Source of the DNA: an uncultured Pseudomonadales bacterium
GTDB taxonomy: Bacteria; Pseudomonadota; Gammaproteobacteria; Pseudomonadales; Azotimanducaceae
Reading direction: 5' to 3'
Assembly: GCA_938036875.1 (NCBI GenBank)
Contig: CALHVX010000020.1
Coordinates: forward strand, 62,001 to 126,000
Length of the DNA stretch: 64,000 nt
The notes beneath the pieces are model-generated. The model saw only the letters and a program-made list of their open reading frames with translations. It did no database searches and was not told where the DNA came from. Made by a program: the position numbers and the translations under genes. Shown one piece after another: positions 34,152 to 43,268 of the stretch; position 1 is the first letter of the stretch; each line of letters begins with the position of its first letter.

Positions 34152-34206
34152 TATCGCTAACACAGACGCTCAGCGCGTTGTGCGCTGGGGCAAGGCAGGA
34201 GAGCAT

Positions 34207-34500
34207 ATGAAAATATCCATCGACGTGGAAGTTAGCCCGGAAGAAGCCCGACGCTTTTTTGGGCTACCGGACGTAGCGCCCATTCAAGAACATCTTATTA
34301 AACGTGTTCAAGATCAGATGGACGCGGCGTCTGATCCGGCTTACCTCGGCAAGCTGGCCTCGCAGTTGGTTGTGGGTGGGGTGCAATCCATGGATGCCAT
34401 GCAGAAGTCATTTTTTGAATTGATGGGTGGTGCAGCTTCAGGCAAATCTGCAAAGCAGTCCAAAGCTGGCGGCAAAGGTCGGGGTAAAACCGAGGAGTAG
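34207..34500 (+). CDS. DUF6489-like small protein
   Basis: A 97-residue protein of unknown function, starting at ATG 34207 with AGGAGAG just upstream. The N-terminus MKISIDVEVSPEEARRFFGLPDV and the central helical part (HLIKRVQDQMDAASDP) match my recollection of the DUF6489 family, often encoded near phasin or PHA genes. The C-terminus is Lys/Gly-rich (GKSAKQSKAGGKGRGKTEE). It follows phaR by 55 bp and precedes the symporter by 5 bp, so it is likely in the same operon. A granule-associated role is plausible but not shown. Confidence 0.8.
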   Translation: MKISIDVEVSPEEARRFFGLPDVAPIQEHLIKRVQDQMDAASDPAYLGKLASQLVVGGVQSMDAMQKSFFELMGGAASGKSAKQSKAGGKGRGKTEE

Positions 34501-34505
34501 GCGGC

Positions 34506-36095
34506 TTGTCGTTAATCACTTGGTCTTGGTTGTTTTTGGTCCTTTATATTGGTCTGATGCTGGCCATCGGAGTGATAGCCTCTCGGCGCATTAAGCACGC
34601 GGATGACTTTGCCACAGCTCGTGGTGGTTACGGACCCATTTTTTTAGCTTTTGCGTTTGCCGCCTCTACCGCTAGCGGAGCCACTTTTTTAGGAAGCCCC
34701 GCGCTGTCATACGAGTGGGGCTTAGCGGCAAACTGGGCCAACTTCTTGTACCCCATTGGGTTGTACTTCGGCGTGCTGATCTGCATGCGCTTGGTAGCTA
34801 CCTCCGGCAATCGGTTTGGTAGTCGTTCGATACCCGAATATTTGGGCGACCGATATCAATCAGAAGGCATTCGAGTGCTAGTAGCCTTGATGTCGTTGGT
34901 GTTGTTTTTCTACTTGGCCGGCCAGCTTGTATCCGGGTTAGTGATGTTTGAAATTATGCTGGGTTTATCACCCGGCTGGGCCCTGATTATCACCACCTTG
35001 GTGTTGTTGTTTTATGTGGTGATGGGTGGGGCGCACGCGGATATTTTAACGGACGGTATCCAAGGGTTCATGATGTTAGCCCTCGCCGTGTTGGTGATTG
35101 TGCTGTTTTGCCTGGGTTATGGCATCGAGGGGGGCTTGTCGGGCTTGCTCGACAACTTAGAGCAACAAGATCCGAATTTGGTTGCGCCGCTAAACCCGCA
35201 AACACCTTTATATCACTCCTGGTGGGCGATTGTTGCCGTTGTTTTTGCTCACATACCCCTTGGCTTGTTGCCTCACTTAGGGAACAAGCTTTGGGCGTTG
35301 AAAGGGTCTGATGGCCAGCATCAGTTTGTGCGCTTGGCTTTTTTGTTCGGGCTTACGCTGGCGATGTTAGGTTTAGGTGGTCTTTTAGCGCGTGCGCTGT
35401 TGGGTGACGCCTTGTACGAGCCGGGTATGAATCCAAATGCCTCGCTGCCACTACTCTTTATAGAGCTGTTTCCCCCCTGGTTTGCAGCACTTATTGGGGT
35501 AGGGGTTTTGGCTGCCGTCATGAGCACCGCAGACGGGCTGGTTGTGTCTTCCTCGCAAATTATTGCTAACGATCTTTATCGACGCACTATAGTGCCGCGT
35601 TTGCGGCAACAACCTGAGCCGGAGGCATTGGATCGGCAAATCCTGAAAATATCTCGGGTGTCTACGGTGATTATTCTGATTGCATCTATGGCTCTAGCCT
35701 GGGCGTTAATCGGTGTGAACGTCACGCTTATTGTTTGGATTGGCACCGGCGGCATGATGGCGGCGTTTGCTGGGCCGTTGGTTGTGGGAGCATTGTGGCG
35801 TGGTGTTACTCGGCAGGGTGCTTACGCGGGCTTGCTGACCGGCTTTTGCGCTTTTCTAACGTTGCACACGCAGAGTTTAGATCCCGCTTGGTTTGGCCAG
35901 TCGGGCTTGGCTCATGATGTTGCCGCTTGGCTTTATGGCGAGGGGCCTAATCCCTATTCCTGCGCGGCGCTTGGGGAGTTTGTTTCGGTAGCGGTAACTT
36001 ACGGCGTATCGCGCCTAACAGCGCCGCTGCCATCCGAGCATATCGCCGAAATGTTTGGCGATACACCCAGAGTTAAAGGTGGGTTCTCAGGCTAG
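34506..36095 (+). CDS. sodium:solute symporter (SSS family)
   Basis: Inner-membrane sodium-coupled symporter, 529 residues with about 13 hydrophobic helices. Family signs are ATARGGYGPIFLAFAFAASTASGATFLGSPALSYEWG at the N-terminal sodium-site region and AALIGVGVLAAVMSTADGLVVSSSQIIANDLYRR, the SSS signature. The start is TTG with GAGGAG seven bases upstream, inside the end of the DUF6489-like gene. The substrate is unknown; within this operon a carboxylate or other organic acid is a reasonable guess. Its stop shares CTAG with the convergent malic enzyme gene. Confidence 0.9.
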   Translation: MSLITWSWLFLVLYIGLMLAIGVIASRRIKHADDFATARGGYGPIFLAFAFAASTASGATFLGSPALSYEWGLAANWANFLYPIGLYFGVLICMRLVATSGNRFGSRSIPEYLGDRYQSEGIRVLVALMSLVLFFYLAGQLVSGLVMFEIMLGLSPGWALIITTLVLLFYVVMGGAHADILTDGIQGFMMLALAVLVIVLFCLGYGIEGGLSGLLDNLEQQDPNLVAPLNPQTPLYHSWWAIVAVVFAHIPLGLLPHLGNKLWALKGSDGQHQFVRLAFLFGLTLAMLGLGGLLARALLGDALYEPGMNPNASLPLLFIELFPPWFAALIGVGVLAAVMSTADGLVVSSSQIIANDLYRRTIVPRLRQQPEPEALDRQILKISRVSTVIILIASMALAWALIGVNVTLIVWIGTGGMMAAFAGPLVVGALWRGVTRQGAYAGLLTGFCAFLTLHTQSLDPAWFGQSGLAHDVAAWLYGEGPNPYSCAALGEFVSVAVTYGVSRLTAPLPSEHIAEMFGDTPRVKGGFSG

Positions 36096-37756
36096 CTATA
36101 GTTCGGATGCCACATCGCATCTTGGATGAACGCCTGCAGATCGTTTGGTTGTGGTATGCCGGCAATCCCTTCGTTGAAGGCTTCCTGAGCGGCCGCTATC
36201 GCAACCACGGTGGTAACCTCGCGCAGACGATCTACCTCTGGATATAGCATGCCGCGATCTAGCTCTGCTTGGGTTACTTGGTCTGCAAGTGCCTGTGCTG
36301 TTCGGGTGATCATGTCATCAGTCACGCGTTTGGCTTTTGTTGCCATAGCAGCAAGCCCAAGAGCTGGGAAGATGAACACGTTGTTACCCTGGCCAAACTG
36401 ATGAGTTGCCCCTTCAAATTCTACTGGTTCAAACGGACTGCCCGTGGCGATGATCGCCCTGCCTTGGGTCCACTCCAGCAAGTCTTTTGGTTGTGCTTCG
36501 GCGTTGCTGGTGGGGTTGGATAGAGGCAATATCACGGGCCGGTCACAGTTGTCGGCCATGCTGGTGACAATAGCTTTGTTGAATGCGCCGGCTTGACCTG
36601 AGGTGCCAATGAGGACGGTTGGTTTGAATGCGGTTACACAGGCGGCAAGACCGCGATCTTCGACCAAGCCAATTTCTGTTGCATGAGCCACAGGCCAAGC
36701 GAGTTCTTGTTTGTAGCTGTCGGTGAATTTTTGGTCATCGACCAACAAGCCGCGACTGTCTAGCAGGGCAATGTGATGATCCAACTTGTCGTCAGCAATG
36801 CCTGCCGATCGAAGTGCAGCTTTTATCTGTCTTGCAATACCCAAGCCGGCGGCACCCGCGCCGTGAATCACAAAGCGTTGTTGGTTGATCGGTTGCTTGG
36901 TAATGCGTAGTGCAGAGAATATGCCGGCTAAGGTCACTGCACCGGTGCCTTGAATGTCATCGTTGAACGACAGCACGCTATCACGATACTTATCCAGAAT
37001 TTTGAGAGCGTTGTCTTTGCGGAAGTCTTCCCACTGCACCAACGCATTTGGAAAGCTTGCTTTAACGGCTTGGACAAATTCTTCGACTAGCTCGTAGTAG
37101 GCATCTCCGGTGATGCGCTTGCTGTGCCAACCTAAATAACTAGGATTATCCAACAGCTCTTGGTTGTTGGTGCCCACATCTAAACTGACCGGCAGCGTGA
37201 GCTCGGGTGCAATGCCCGCGCTTGCGGTGTACAGCGACAGCTTACCAATAGATATTGCCATGCCACCTGCACCTTGGTCGCCGATACCTAAGATGGATTC
37301 GTTGTCGGTCACAACCATCAAACCAATGTCACGGCCGGCGGCGCCGTTGGCTAGGATCTGAGCTACTCTGCCTTTGTGGTCTGGCGTGATCCAAATACCA
37401 CGCCCGCGTTGGAAAACTTGGCTATATTTTTGGGTCGCTTCGCCAACGGTGGGGGTGTACACAATGGGCATAAACTCGGCTAGATTTTCCATCAGCAGAC
37501 GGTAGTACAAGTACTCGCTACGATCTTGCAACGCTGTCAACTCACGGTATTTCTGTAGCGGCGTTTCCAGTCCACTAATGGTGTTGTAGATGCGTTCTAC
37601 TTGTTGAGCCTGGGTTGAGATAGCAGCCGGCAGCAAACCCTCAAGGCCTAGCTCTTGGCGTTCTTCAGCGGTGAAGGCACTGCCTTTGTTGATCAGGGGA
37701 TTGGTGAGCAGTGCATTGCCGCGAGAGGGCTTGTTGTCTTCAGTTGAGCGGCTCAA
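36092..37756 (-). CDS. maeA: NAD-dependent malic enzyme
   Basis: Oxidatively decarboxylates malate to pyruvate with NAD. 554 residues, of the large bacterial type similar to E. coli SfcA/MaeA. Motifs: NPLINKGSAFTAEERQELGLEGLLP, MPIVYTPTVGEATQKYSQVFQRGRGIW (catalytic Tyr), the metal-site region VQWEDFRKDNALKILDKYRD, and Rossmann GAGAAGLGIA. The start appears to be TTG at 37754-37756. Together with isocitrate lyase upstream on the same strand it links C4 acids made from acetyl-CoA to pyruvate and reducing power during growth on lipids. Confidence 0.95.
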   Translation of the reverse strand: MSRSTEDNKPSRGNALLTNPLINKGSAFTAEERQELGLEGLLPAAISTQAQQVERIYNTISGLETPLQKYRELTALQDRSEYLYYRLLMENLAEFMPIVYTPTVGEATQKYSQVFQRGRGIWITPDHKGRVAQILANGAAGRDIGLMVVTDNESILGIGDQGAGGMAISIGKLSLYTASAGIAPELTLPVSLDVGTNNQELLDNPSYLGWHSKRITGDAYYELVEEFVQAVKASFPNALVQWEDFRKDNALKILDKYRDSVLSFNDDIQGTGAVTLAGIFSALRITKQPINQQRFVIHGAGAAGLGIARQIKAALRSAGIADDKLDHHIALLDSRGLLVDDQKFTDSYKQELAWPVAHATEIGLVEDRGLAACVTAFKPTVLIGTSGQAGAFNKAIVTSMADNCDRPVILPLSNPTSNAEAQPKDLLEWTQGRAIIATGSPFEPVEFEGATHQFGQGNNVFIFPALGLAAMATKAKRVTDDMITRTAQALADQVTQAELDRGMLYPEVDRLREVTTVVAIAAAQEAFNEGIAGIPQPNDLQAFIQDAMWHPNYS

Positions 37757-37877
37757 TTGCAGGCCCTTTAAGAAATGAGCGGGGATTATGCAACCAGCGG
37801 CCTAGCGATGCCACCGATCTTAGTAGTCTAGTCAGGATTTTATTTGCTGCAATCAGGTGGGGCCGGATTACATTGCG

Positions 37878-37903
37878 AGGTCATCACCGGGCGGTGATGA
37901 CCT
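37878..37903 (-). terminator. strong stem-loop after the isocitrate lyase gene
   Basis: A perfect 11-bp inverted repeat (AGGTCATCACC at 37878-37888 and GGTGATGACCT at 37893-37903) with a 4-base loop lies 30 bp beyond the aceA stop and about 120 bp before the malic enzyme start. No T tract follows on either strand, so it may protect the mRNA end, or be a protein-binding palindrome, instead of a classical terminator. Confidence 0.5.
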
Positions 37904-37932
37904 GTATCGCTTTTGGACAGGACTAAAGGGTC

Positions 37933-39534
37933 CTAGAACTGGTTCATCGTGTTGTCGGTACCACCCGCTAGCAGAGCATGCTCACCGGAGAAGTACTCTT
38001 TGTGGTCATCGCCGATGTTTGAGCCAGCTAGATCCTGGTGCTTGACCGATTCCTGCTCACGTCGAATCTCTTGACGCTGAATGTCACGCACGTAAGCCAA
38101 CATGCCCAACTCGCCGAAGTAGCCTTCAGACAAGATGTTGGTGCCCAGCGCAGTCTCGTGATAAGTCGGCAGGGTGATCAAGTGGTGGAAGATTCCAGCT
38201 TCGCGAGAGGCATCGCGTTGGAATGCTTGAACCAACTTGTCTGCTTCCTTAGCGAGTTCAGTATCGTCGAGCTCTACGCCCATCAGGCCTTTGTCGACCT
38301 TGGCAGGGTCAGGGTATGCGGATACATCTTTACCCGCTGCTACCCACTCGCCGTAAACCTGCTCACGGAACGCTAAGGTCCAGTTGAAAGAAGGCGAGTT
38401 GTTGTAGACCAGCTTAGCGGTGGGATGCACTTTTTTAACCGCATCAACCATCTCAGCAATCTGAGCAACGTTTGGCTTTTCAGTTTCGATCCACAACAGG
38501 TCAGCGCCAGAATCGAGGCTGGTAACACAGTCCAACACAACACGGTCAAAGCCAGTGTTTTCTTTGAACGCGTACAAGCCGTTGTCGAGACGGGTGGGGC
38601 GCATTAGCTTGCCACCTTGGTGGATGGTGATGTCACCGTCTTCTAGCTTGCTGAGGTCATCAATGTGATCACACTCTAAGAAGTCGTTGTATTGGCTAGC
38701 CAAGTCGCCCGCTTTCTTCGAAACCGGAACCTTCTGGGTCAAGCCTGCGCCCAATGAGTCGGTGCGCGCAACAATCACGCCGTTATCAATACCAAGCTCT
38801 AAGAATGCATAACGTACCGCGTTGATCTTCGAGAGGAAGTCTTCGTGAGGTACGGTTACTTTGCCTGCTTGGTGACCACATTGCTTTTGGTCAGAGACTT
38901 GGTTTTCAATTTGAATACAGCAAGCGCCAGCTTCGATCATTTGCTTGGCTAGCAAGTACGTCGCTTCTTCGTTACCAAAACCTGCGTCAATATCGGCAAT
39001 GATTGGAACCACGTGCGTTTCGAAGTTATCAATGCGCGCGATGATTTCGTCTACTGGCTTGTTAGCCGCACGTGCTTCATCTAGCTCGATGAAAATGTGG
39101 CGTAGCTCGCGTGCGTCGGCTTGCTTTAAGAACTTGTAGATCTCTTCAATCAGATCTGGAACCGTGGTTTTTTCGTGCATGCTTTGGTCAGGTAGTGGGC
39201 CAAACTTACTGCGCAGGGCTGCAACCATCCAGCCGCTCAAGTAGACGTAGTTTTTGTTGGTGCCTTCGTACCGCTTAACCGCCATCATCATCTGTTGAGC
39301 GGTGAAGCCGTGCCAGCAACCCAGTGACTGGGTGTACAGGCTTGTGTCTTTGTCGTAGTCGGCCATGTCTTTGCGCATGATGTCAGCCGTGTACTGGGCA
39401 ATTTCAAGACCGGTGCGGAAACGGTTTTGAGTGGCCATACGTACCGCGTATTCAGCGTTGATGTTGCGCCAGGCGTTGCCTTGGGCTTTGACTAGCGATT
39501 CTTGTTGCTTAATATCGTTCAGGTAACCTGACAT
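37933..39534 (-). CDS. aceA: isocitrate lyase (large proteobacterial form)
   Basis: Cleaves isocitrate to succinate and glyoxylate, the first step of the glyoxylate shunt that allows growth on acetyl-CoA from fatty acids and alkanes. 533 residues, about 100 longer than the E. coli enzyme and matching the Pseudomonas/Acinetobacter form. The active-site loop is seen as DQKQCGHQAGKV (KxCGH with the catalytic Cys), with PIIADIDAGFGNEEATY for the metal-binding Asp and NNSPSFNW. Malate synthase is not in the window. Strong coding signal and a single clear ATG. Confidence 0.96.
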   Translation of the reverse strand: MSGYLNDIKQQESLVKAQGNAWRNINAEYAVRMATQNRFRTGLEIAQYTADIMRKDMADYDKDTSLYTQSLGCWHGFTAQQMMMAVKRYEGTNKNYVYLSGWMVAALRSKFGPLPDQSMHEKTTVPDLIEEIYKFLKQADARELRHIFIELDEARAANKPVDEIIARIDNFETHVVPIIADIDAGFGNEEATYLLAKQMIEAGACCIQIENQVSDQKQCGHQAGKVTVPHEDFLSKINAVRYAFLELGIDNGVIVARTDSLGAGLTQKVPVSKKAGDLASQYNDFLECDHIDDLSKLEDGDITIHQGGKLMRPTRLDNGLYAFKENTGFDRVVLDCVTSLDSGADLLWIETEKPNVAQIAEMVDAVKKVHPTAKLVYNNSPSFNWTLAFREQVYGEWVAAGKDVSAYPDPAKVDKGLMGVELDDTELAKEADKLVQAFQRDASREAGIFHHLITLPTYHETALGTNILSEGYFGELGMLAYVRDIQRQEIRREQESVKHQDLAGSNIGDDHKEYFSGEHALLAGGTDNTMNQF

Positions 39535-39832
39535 AGTATTTTGCCTACTATTATGTGGTTGAGGTGGTGGACGGCTACTACTGTCCTGTTAGAGGCGCGC
39601 AAGATACCAAGCTTGGGTTAAAGAAAAAAATGAAACAATGGGAACAAATACATTCCAATTATTCATCTATCGGCCCGGCGGCTTTTGTGCCGTTTAGCTG
39701 TCATTTATTGGCGGATCATTCGTTCAATCTAGATCGGCGCCGCAGGGTACAGGGCCGTCAGGGCCCTGTCGCTGGGGTGGTTCTCAGTGCCATAGAGTAA
39801 GTCCTTTATTTTGCTGTGGCTGCTGAGTTTGG
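39535..39832. other. 298-bp non-coding region upstream of isocitrate lyase
   Basis: No gene supported. It should contain the aceA promoter on the minus strand. A 7-bp inverted repeat (ACAGGGC 39749-39755 / GCCCTGT 39763-39769) could form a hairpin just outside the 3' side of the downstream region, without a T tract. Confidence 0.3.
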
Positions 39833-40687
39833 CTAGGAAGTTCTGCGTACGGGTAGATCAGCAAAGTTGCCTGGTCGTTTTTCTGCATTGGCCGTCATCG
39901 CCTCCTGCATCTCGGCGGGTAGCAACATAGAGGCGTTCCATACGCCAACGTAATCCAAGCCATCGGCAGTATTATGGTCACGGGCGTAGTTGATCATTCG
40001 CTTGCAGCCGTAAACGGCTAGCGGTGGTTTGCTGGCAATCTCGGAAGCAATGCCTAGCACAGCATCTAACATGGTTTGCTGATCCGCAAAAACTTGGTTT
40101 ACCAAGCCTGCGGCTTGGGCTTCAGCCGCGGGCATGCGGCGACCGGTATAGGCCAATTCACGTACGATGCCTTCGGGGATCAGCTTGACTAGGCGCGGGA
40201 AAGTCCCAACATCCGCCGTCATGCCAATGTTGATTTCATAGACGGTTAAAAACGCATCTTGTGTTGCATAACGCATATCACAAGCGGTGACCAAATCTAC
40301 GCCGCCACCGATGCAGCCACCTTGGATTGCCGCCAGCACCGGCATGCGCGCGTTCTCTAAGCAGTTGAAGCTGTTCTGCATGAATTGGACCGTATCGTGA
40401 AAACGTGCGCCGTGTTGAAGCTTGTTTAGGTGCTTGGTAGCAGCGTCTGGTTCCGGGTTAAGCGCAGAATCCGTATTGAAGCTGGCCAGATCTAAACCCG
40501 CGGTGAAGTGCGGGCCGGTTGATGAGATGACGATGGCGCGCGCTTGTGCGTTGCGATCGATCTGGCCCACAATCTCCGGTAGCTCACGCCAGAAGGCGGG
40601 TGACATGCTGTTCCGTTTTTCTGGTCGATTAAGCACGATATGAGCCACTTGCTCATGGATATCTAGAGTGAAACATTCGTAAGACAT
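39833..40687 (-). CDS. delta(3,5)-delta(2,4)-dienoyl-CoA isomerase (crotonase family)
   Basis: Crotonase-fold enzyme that shifts double bonds during degradation of odd-numbered unsaturated fatty acids. 284 residues. The specific ECH1-type pattern is present: GGCIGGGVDLVTACDMRYATQDAFLTVYEINIGMTADVGTFPRL, holding the Asp/Glu/Asp set of the dienoyl-CoA isomerase (VD, YE and ADVG). The SSTGPHFTAGLDL oxyanion segment is also present. Ordinary hydratases lack the second acid set. It is single on the minus strand, between the sugar dehydrogenase and aceA. Confidence 0.87.
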   Translation of the reverse strand: MSYECFTLDIHEQVAHIVLNRPEKRNSMSPAFWRELPEIVGQIDRNAQARAIVISSTGPHFTAGLDLASFNTDSALNPEPDAATKHLNKLQHGARFHDTVQFMQNSFNCLENARMPVLAAIQGGCIGGGVDLVTACDMRYATQDAFLTVYEINIGMTADVGTFPRLVKLIPEGIVRELAYTGRRMPAAEAQAAGLVNQVFADQQTMLDAVLGIASEIASKPPLAVYGCKRMINYARDHNTADGLDYVGVWNASMLLPAEMQEAMTANAEKRPGNFADLPVRRTS

Positions 40688-40742
40688 AGGGTTAGTTACT
40701 CATCGTTGGAATTTTGTCAGTGCGACGTTGGCACTGGGCAAG

Positions 40743-41870
40743 TTATTGGTTGCTTACCACTGGCGCTGCTGGGCGCACGCGTAGCACCCGGCCTTGCTCG
40801 GAATCCGTGAGCAAATATAGATAACCATCCGGACCCATGCGCACATCGCGAATGCGCTCGTCGAGCTCCTGGAACAATATTTCTTGGCCCCAACCGTCCC
40901 CTTCAGGGTAAATACGTCGCACTGACTTTTCGACTAACGCGCCGCTAAACAGGTTGCCGCGCCATTGCGGAAATTGATCACCCTGATAAATGGCTAGGCC
41001 GCTGGCGGCAATAGAAGGCGTCCACTGCACAACCGGTTGTGTTAACCCCGGGTACTCGGTTAGTGGTGAGACGTAAGCGCCACTGTAATCTAAGCCGTAG
41101 GTGACTGCCGGCCAGCCGTAGTTGTCAGCTGCCGTGATTAGGTTCAACTCATCACCACCTTGAGGTCCGTGCTCGGTAAGCCAGATCGCGCCGCTTACAG
41201 AATCAACGGCTAGCCCCTGAGGGTTACGATGGCCGTAGGTATAGATGTACGGATCACCCTGAGTGCCGTCCGCAAATGGATTATTTGGTGCGGGTTGTCC
41301 GCTGCTAGTCAGCCGCAGTGTTTTACCCAGCTGATTAAACTTGTCTTGCGCCTGCTCGCGAAAATCAAAGCCGTCGCCAGTGGTCAGTAGCAAGTCGCCA
41401 CCAGCCAATTGCCGCAAGCGTCCGCCGTAATGCACGGGGGTGTCTTTGTCAGGAGTGACGCGGTGCAGCAGGTTGATATCGGTCAGCTCTGTCTCACCGA
41501 GCGTGGCGGCGTACAGCTCGGTGGCGTTGGCCTTGGCTGGTCCGCTGGCCAAGGTTAAGTAAATACGTTGGTTGCTGGCAAAGTCGACATCAACCAAAAC
41601 ATCAAACAGGCCGCCTTGGCTTTTGACAAAAGGGCTAGGCACGCCGCTAATGGTTGCTTTAACCGAGCCATCTGAAGCTAGACGCAACAACTCTCCACCA
41701 CGCTGGGTTAGCAACATCTCGCCATTAGGCAGCCAGGCTAGGCACCAGGGGAAGGCGAGGCCTTCGCTGAGGGTATCAATGGTATAGGGCGCTGAAGCGG
41801 GAGCCGCTAGGCTCAACTGGCTAAGACTGATGAGAGCAGTGGCGACAAACAGGGATAAGCGCTTGAGCAT
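40743..41870 (-). CDS. PQQ-dependent aldose sugar dehydrogenase-like periplasmic protein
   Basis: Periplasmic six-bladed beta-propeller dehydrogenase related to soluble glucose/aldose dehydrogenases (YliI type). 375 residues from the ATG at 41868-41870, which starts a clean signal peptide (MLKRLSLFVATALISLSQLSLA). Seen: DTPVHYGGRLRQLAGGDLLLTTGDG with the catalytic His, YGHRNPQGLAVDSVSGAIWLTEHGPQGGDELN, and DERIRDVRMGPDGYLYLLTD. The 14 codons upstream of this ATG do not look secretory. It would oxidise sugars or alcohols with PQQ; no PQQ biosynthesis genes are in the window. Confidence 0.9.
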   Translation of the reverse strand: MLKRLSLFVATALISLSQLSLAAPASAPYTIDTLSEGLAFPWCLAWLPNGEMLLTQRGGELLRLASDGSVKATISGVPSPFVKSQGGLFDVLVDVDFASNQRIYLTLASGPAKANATELYAATLGETELTDINLLHRVTPDKDTPVHYGGRLRQLAGGDLLLTTGDGFDFREQAQDKFNQLGKTLRLTSSGQPAPNNPFADGTQGDPYIYTYGHRNPQGLAVDSVSGAIWLTEHGPQGGDELNLITAADNYGWPAVTYGLDYSGAYVSPLTEYPGLTQPVVQWTPSIAASGLAIYQGDQFPQWRGNLFSGALVEKSVRRIYPEGDGWGQEILFQELDERIRDVRMGPDGYLYLLTDSEQGRVLRVRPAAPVVSNQ

Positions 41871-41943
41871 AAAGGATCTCGCTGGTGGCTGATGAACCGG
41901 ATGACGTATCATAGGCGAACTAGAGGCTGAAGGAATCCTTGTT

Positions 41944-42399
41944 ATGCGTATTGTGTTGGCTTTTTTAGCCTCAGTAGTGGGTAGTTATGTCGTGGCAACC
42001 ACCGCTGCATCAGGTCATGTGCTGAGCCAGCTGAGCGATATGGGGGTCGAGCTTTCACCTGGAGAGCAGTTTGCCCATGTCAGCCATGATTGGCTGGGGT
42101 TTACGGGTATCTTTTTGCCCGTCATCTTGGTGGGTTTGCTCATTGCCTTTGTGGTGGCGCGCTTGTTGCTCAGGATTGATGCGCTGGCCAACTTGACAAC
42201 CTTTGCCTACGTGGCAGCCGGCGCGGTTGCTTTGCTGTCGGTTCACGTGATTTTAAATCTATTGTTTGATATGCACCCCATTGCCTCAAGCCGCACTGGG
42301 GTTGGGCTGCTGTTGCAAGCTGTAGCCGGTGGGGTAGGTGGTTGGTTGTTTGCCAAGTTGTCGTATCCCTCAGCGCGGCCAGTATTGGCAACGCTTTAA
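41944..42399 (+). CDS. small integral membrane protein, unknown
   Basis: A 151-residue membrane protein with four hydrophobic segments (about residues 3-20, 52-72, 82-104 and 122-140). I do not recognise a named family. A loop of about 30 residues with SQLSDMGVELSPGEQFAHVSHDWLG lies between the first two helices. It begins close to the divergent sugar dehydrogenase (73 bp) and precedes yeiP by 29 bp on the same strand, so co-transcription with yeiP is possible. No function is proposed. Confidence 0.75.
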   Translation: MRIVLAFLASVVGSYVVATTAASGHVLSQLSDMGVELSPGEQFAHVSHDWLGFTGIFLPVILVGLLIAFVVARLLLRIDALANLTTFAYVAAGAVALLSVHVILNLLFDMHPIASSRTGVGLLLQAVAGGVGGWLFAKLSYPSARPVLATL

Positions 42400-42428
42400 C
42401 CAACCCTGAGCCTGTCTAGGAGTACCCA

Positions 42429-42995
42429 TTGCCAAAAGCAAGTGATGTAAAACGTGGGGATGTCGTTGAGATCAACGGTACACCACATAGTGTTAAAACC
42501 GTTGATGCCAAAAGCCCCTCGTCGCGAGGTGCATCCACCCTCTATAAAATTCGCTTCACCAATTTACGCACCGGGCAAAAGTTGGATGAAAGCCTGAAAG
42601 GTGATGCCATGCTAGGCAGCATCGATTGTGAACGCGTTGCGGTTCAGTACTCTTATGTTGATGGCGCAGAACATGTATTTATGAATAACGATGACTACAG
42701 CCAGTACAGCTTGCAAAGCGATAGGATCGAGGAGCAACTCCCCTATCTAGAGGTTGGGCAAAGCGATCTGATTGCATTGATCGTTGAGGGAGAACTGCTC
42801 AGCATCAGCGTGCCAAATACGGTAGTGCTTGAGATTAGTGAAACGGCGCCAGGTATCAAGGGTGCGACGGCAACGGGGCGGACCAAGCCGGCTACCTTAG
42901 CCACCGGCTTGGAGATTCAGGTGCCCGAGTACCTAGAGCCCGGTGAGAAGGTAAAGTTGAATACCGAGACCAACAAGTTCATGAGTCGCGCTTAA
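42429..42995 (+). CDS. yeiP: elongation factor P-like protein YeiP
   Basis: Paralogue of EF-P that acts on the ribosome; 188 residues with the three beta domains KOW-like, EF-P central and OB C-terminal. The start is TTG with AGGAG five bases upstream, and the protein begins MPKASDVKRGDVVEINGTPH as in other YeiP proteins. In the loop that holds the modified Lys of EF-P this one has SPSSRGA (about 29-35), the YeiP-type variant. The C-terminal QVPEYLEPGEKVKLNTETNKFMSRA is conserved. The stop TAA shares TTAA with the small convergent ORF. Confidence 0.95.
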   Translation: MPKASDVKRGDVVEINGTPHSVKTVDAKSPSSRGASTLYKIRFTNLRTGQKLDESLKGDAMLGSIDCERVAVQYSYVDGAEHVFMNNDDYSQYSLQSDRIEEQLPYLEVGQSDLIALIVEGELLSISVPNTVVLEISETAPGIKGATATGRTKPATLATGLEIQVPEYLEPGEKVKLNTETNKFMSRA

Positions 42996-43219
42996 GGCTC
43001 GGGCGGTGATGGCAGCAGCCCAATGCGGCCGCGGCTACGTAGTTGAACAAAACGGCGCAATGTCCCTAGGTAAGTTGCCCAGATTGTCCCCACCGCCGGC
43101 TTGAAGAGACATGATTGCCCCGCCTGGGATAGCGTTGGTACTAAGGTGCCCGAAGGCCGTGTTTTGGTGATCGGGCTAATGATGCGATTCATATTTTGGG
43201 TGCAGCTTGTATCTGGCAT
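42992..43219 (-). CDS. possible small hypothetical protein
   Basis: A 75-codon frame without recognised motif, rich in Arg, Pro, Ser and Thr. Two points favour a real gene: its stop shares the palindromic TTAA with the yeiP stop, the same 4-base tail-to-tail arrangement used by four other convergent pairs here, and its start lies about 50 bp from a conserved operator pair. Against it are the lack of homology I can recall and its short length. An internal ATG (MNRIISPI) is an alternative start. Confidence 0.4.
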   Translation of the reverse strand: MPDTSCTQNMNRIISPITKTRPSGTLVPTLSQAGQSCLFKPAVGTIWATYLGTLRRFVQLRSRGRIGLLPSPPEP

Positions 43220-43268
43220 GGCGCGGTCCTTAGCTTGGGTCTTAGGGCTGTAGCATACCGCCGCGCTG

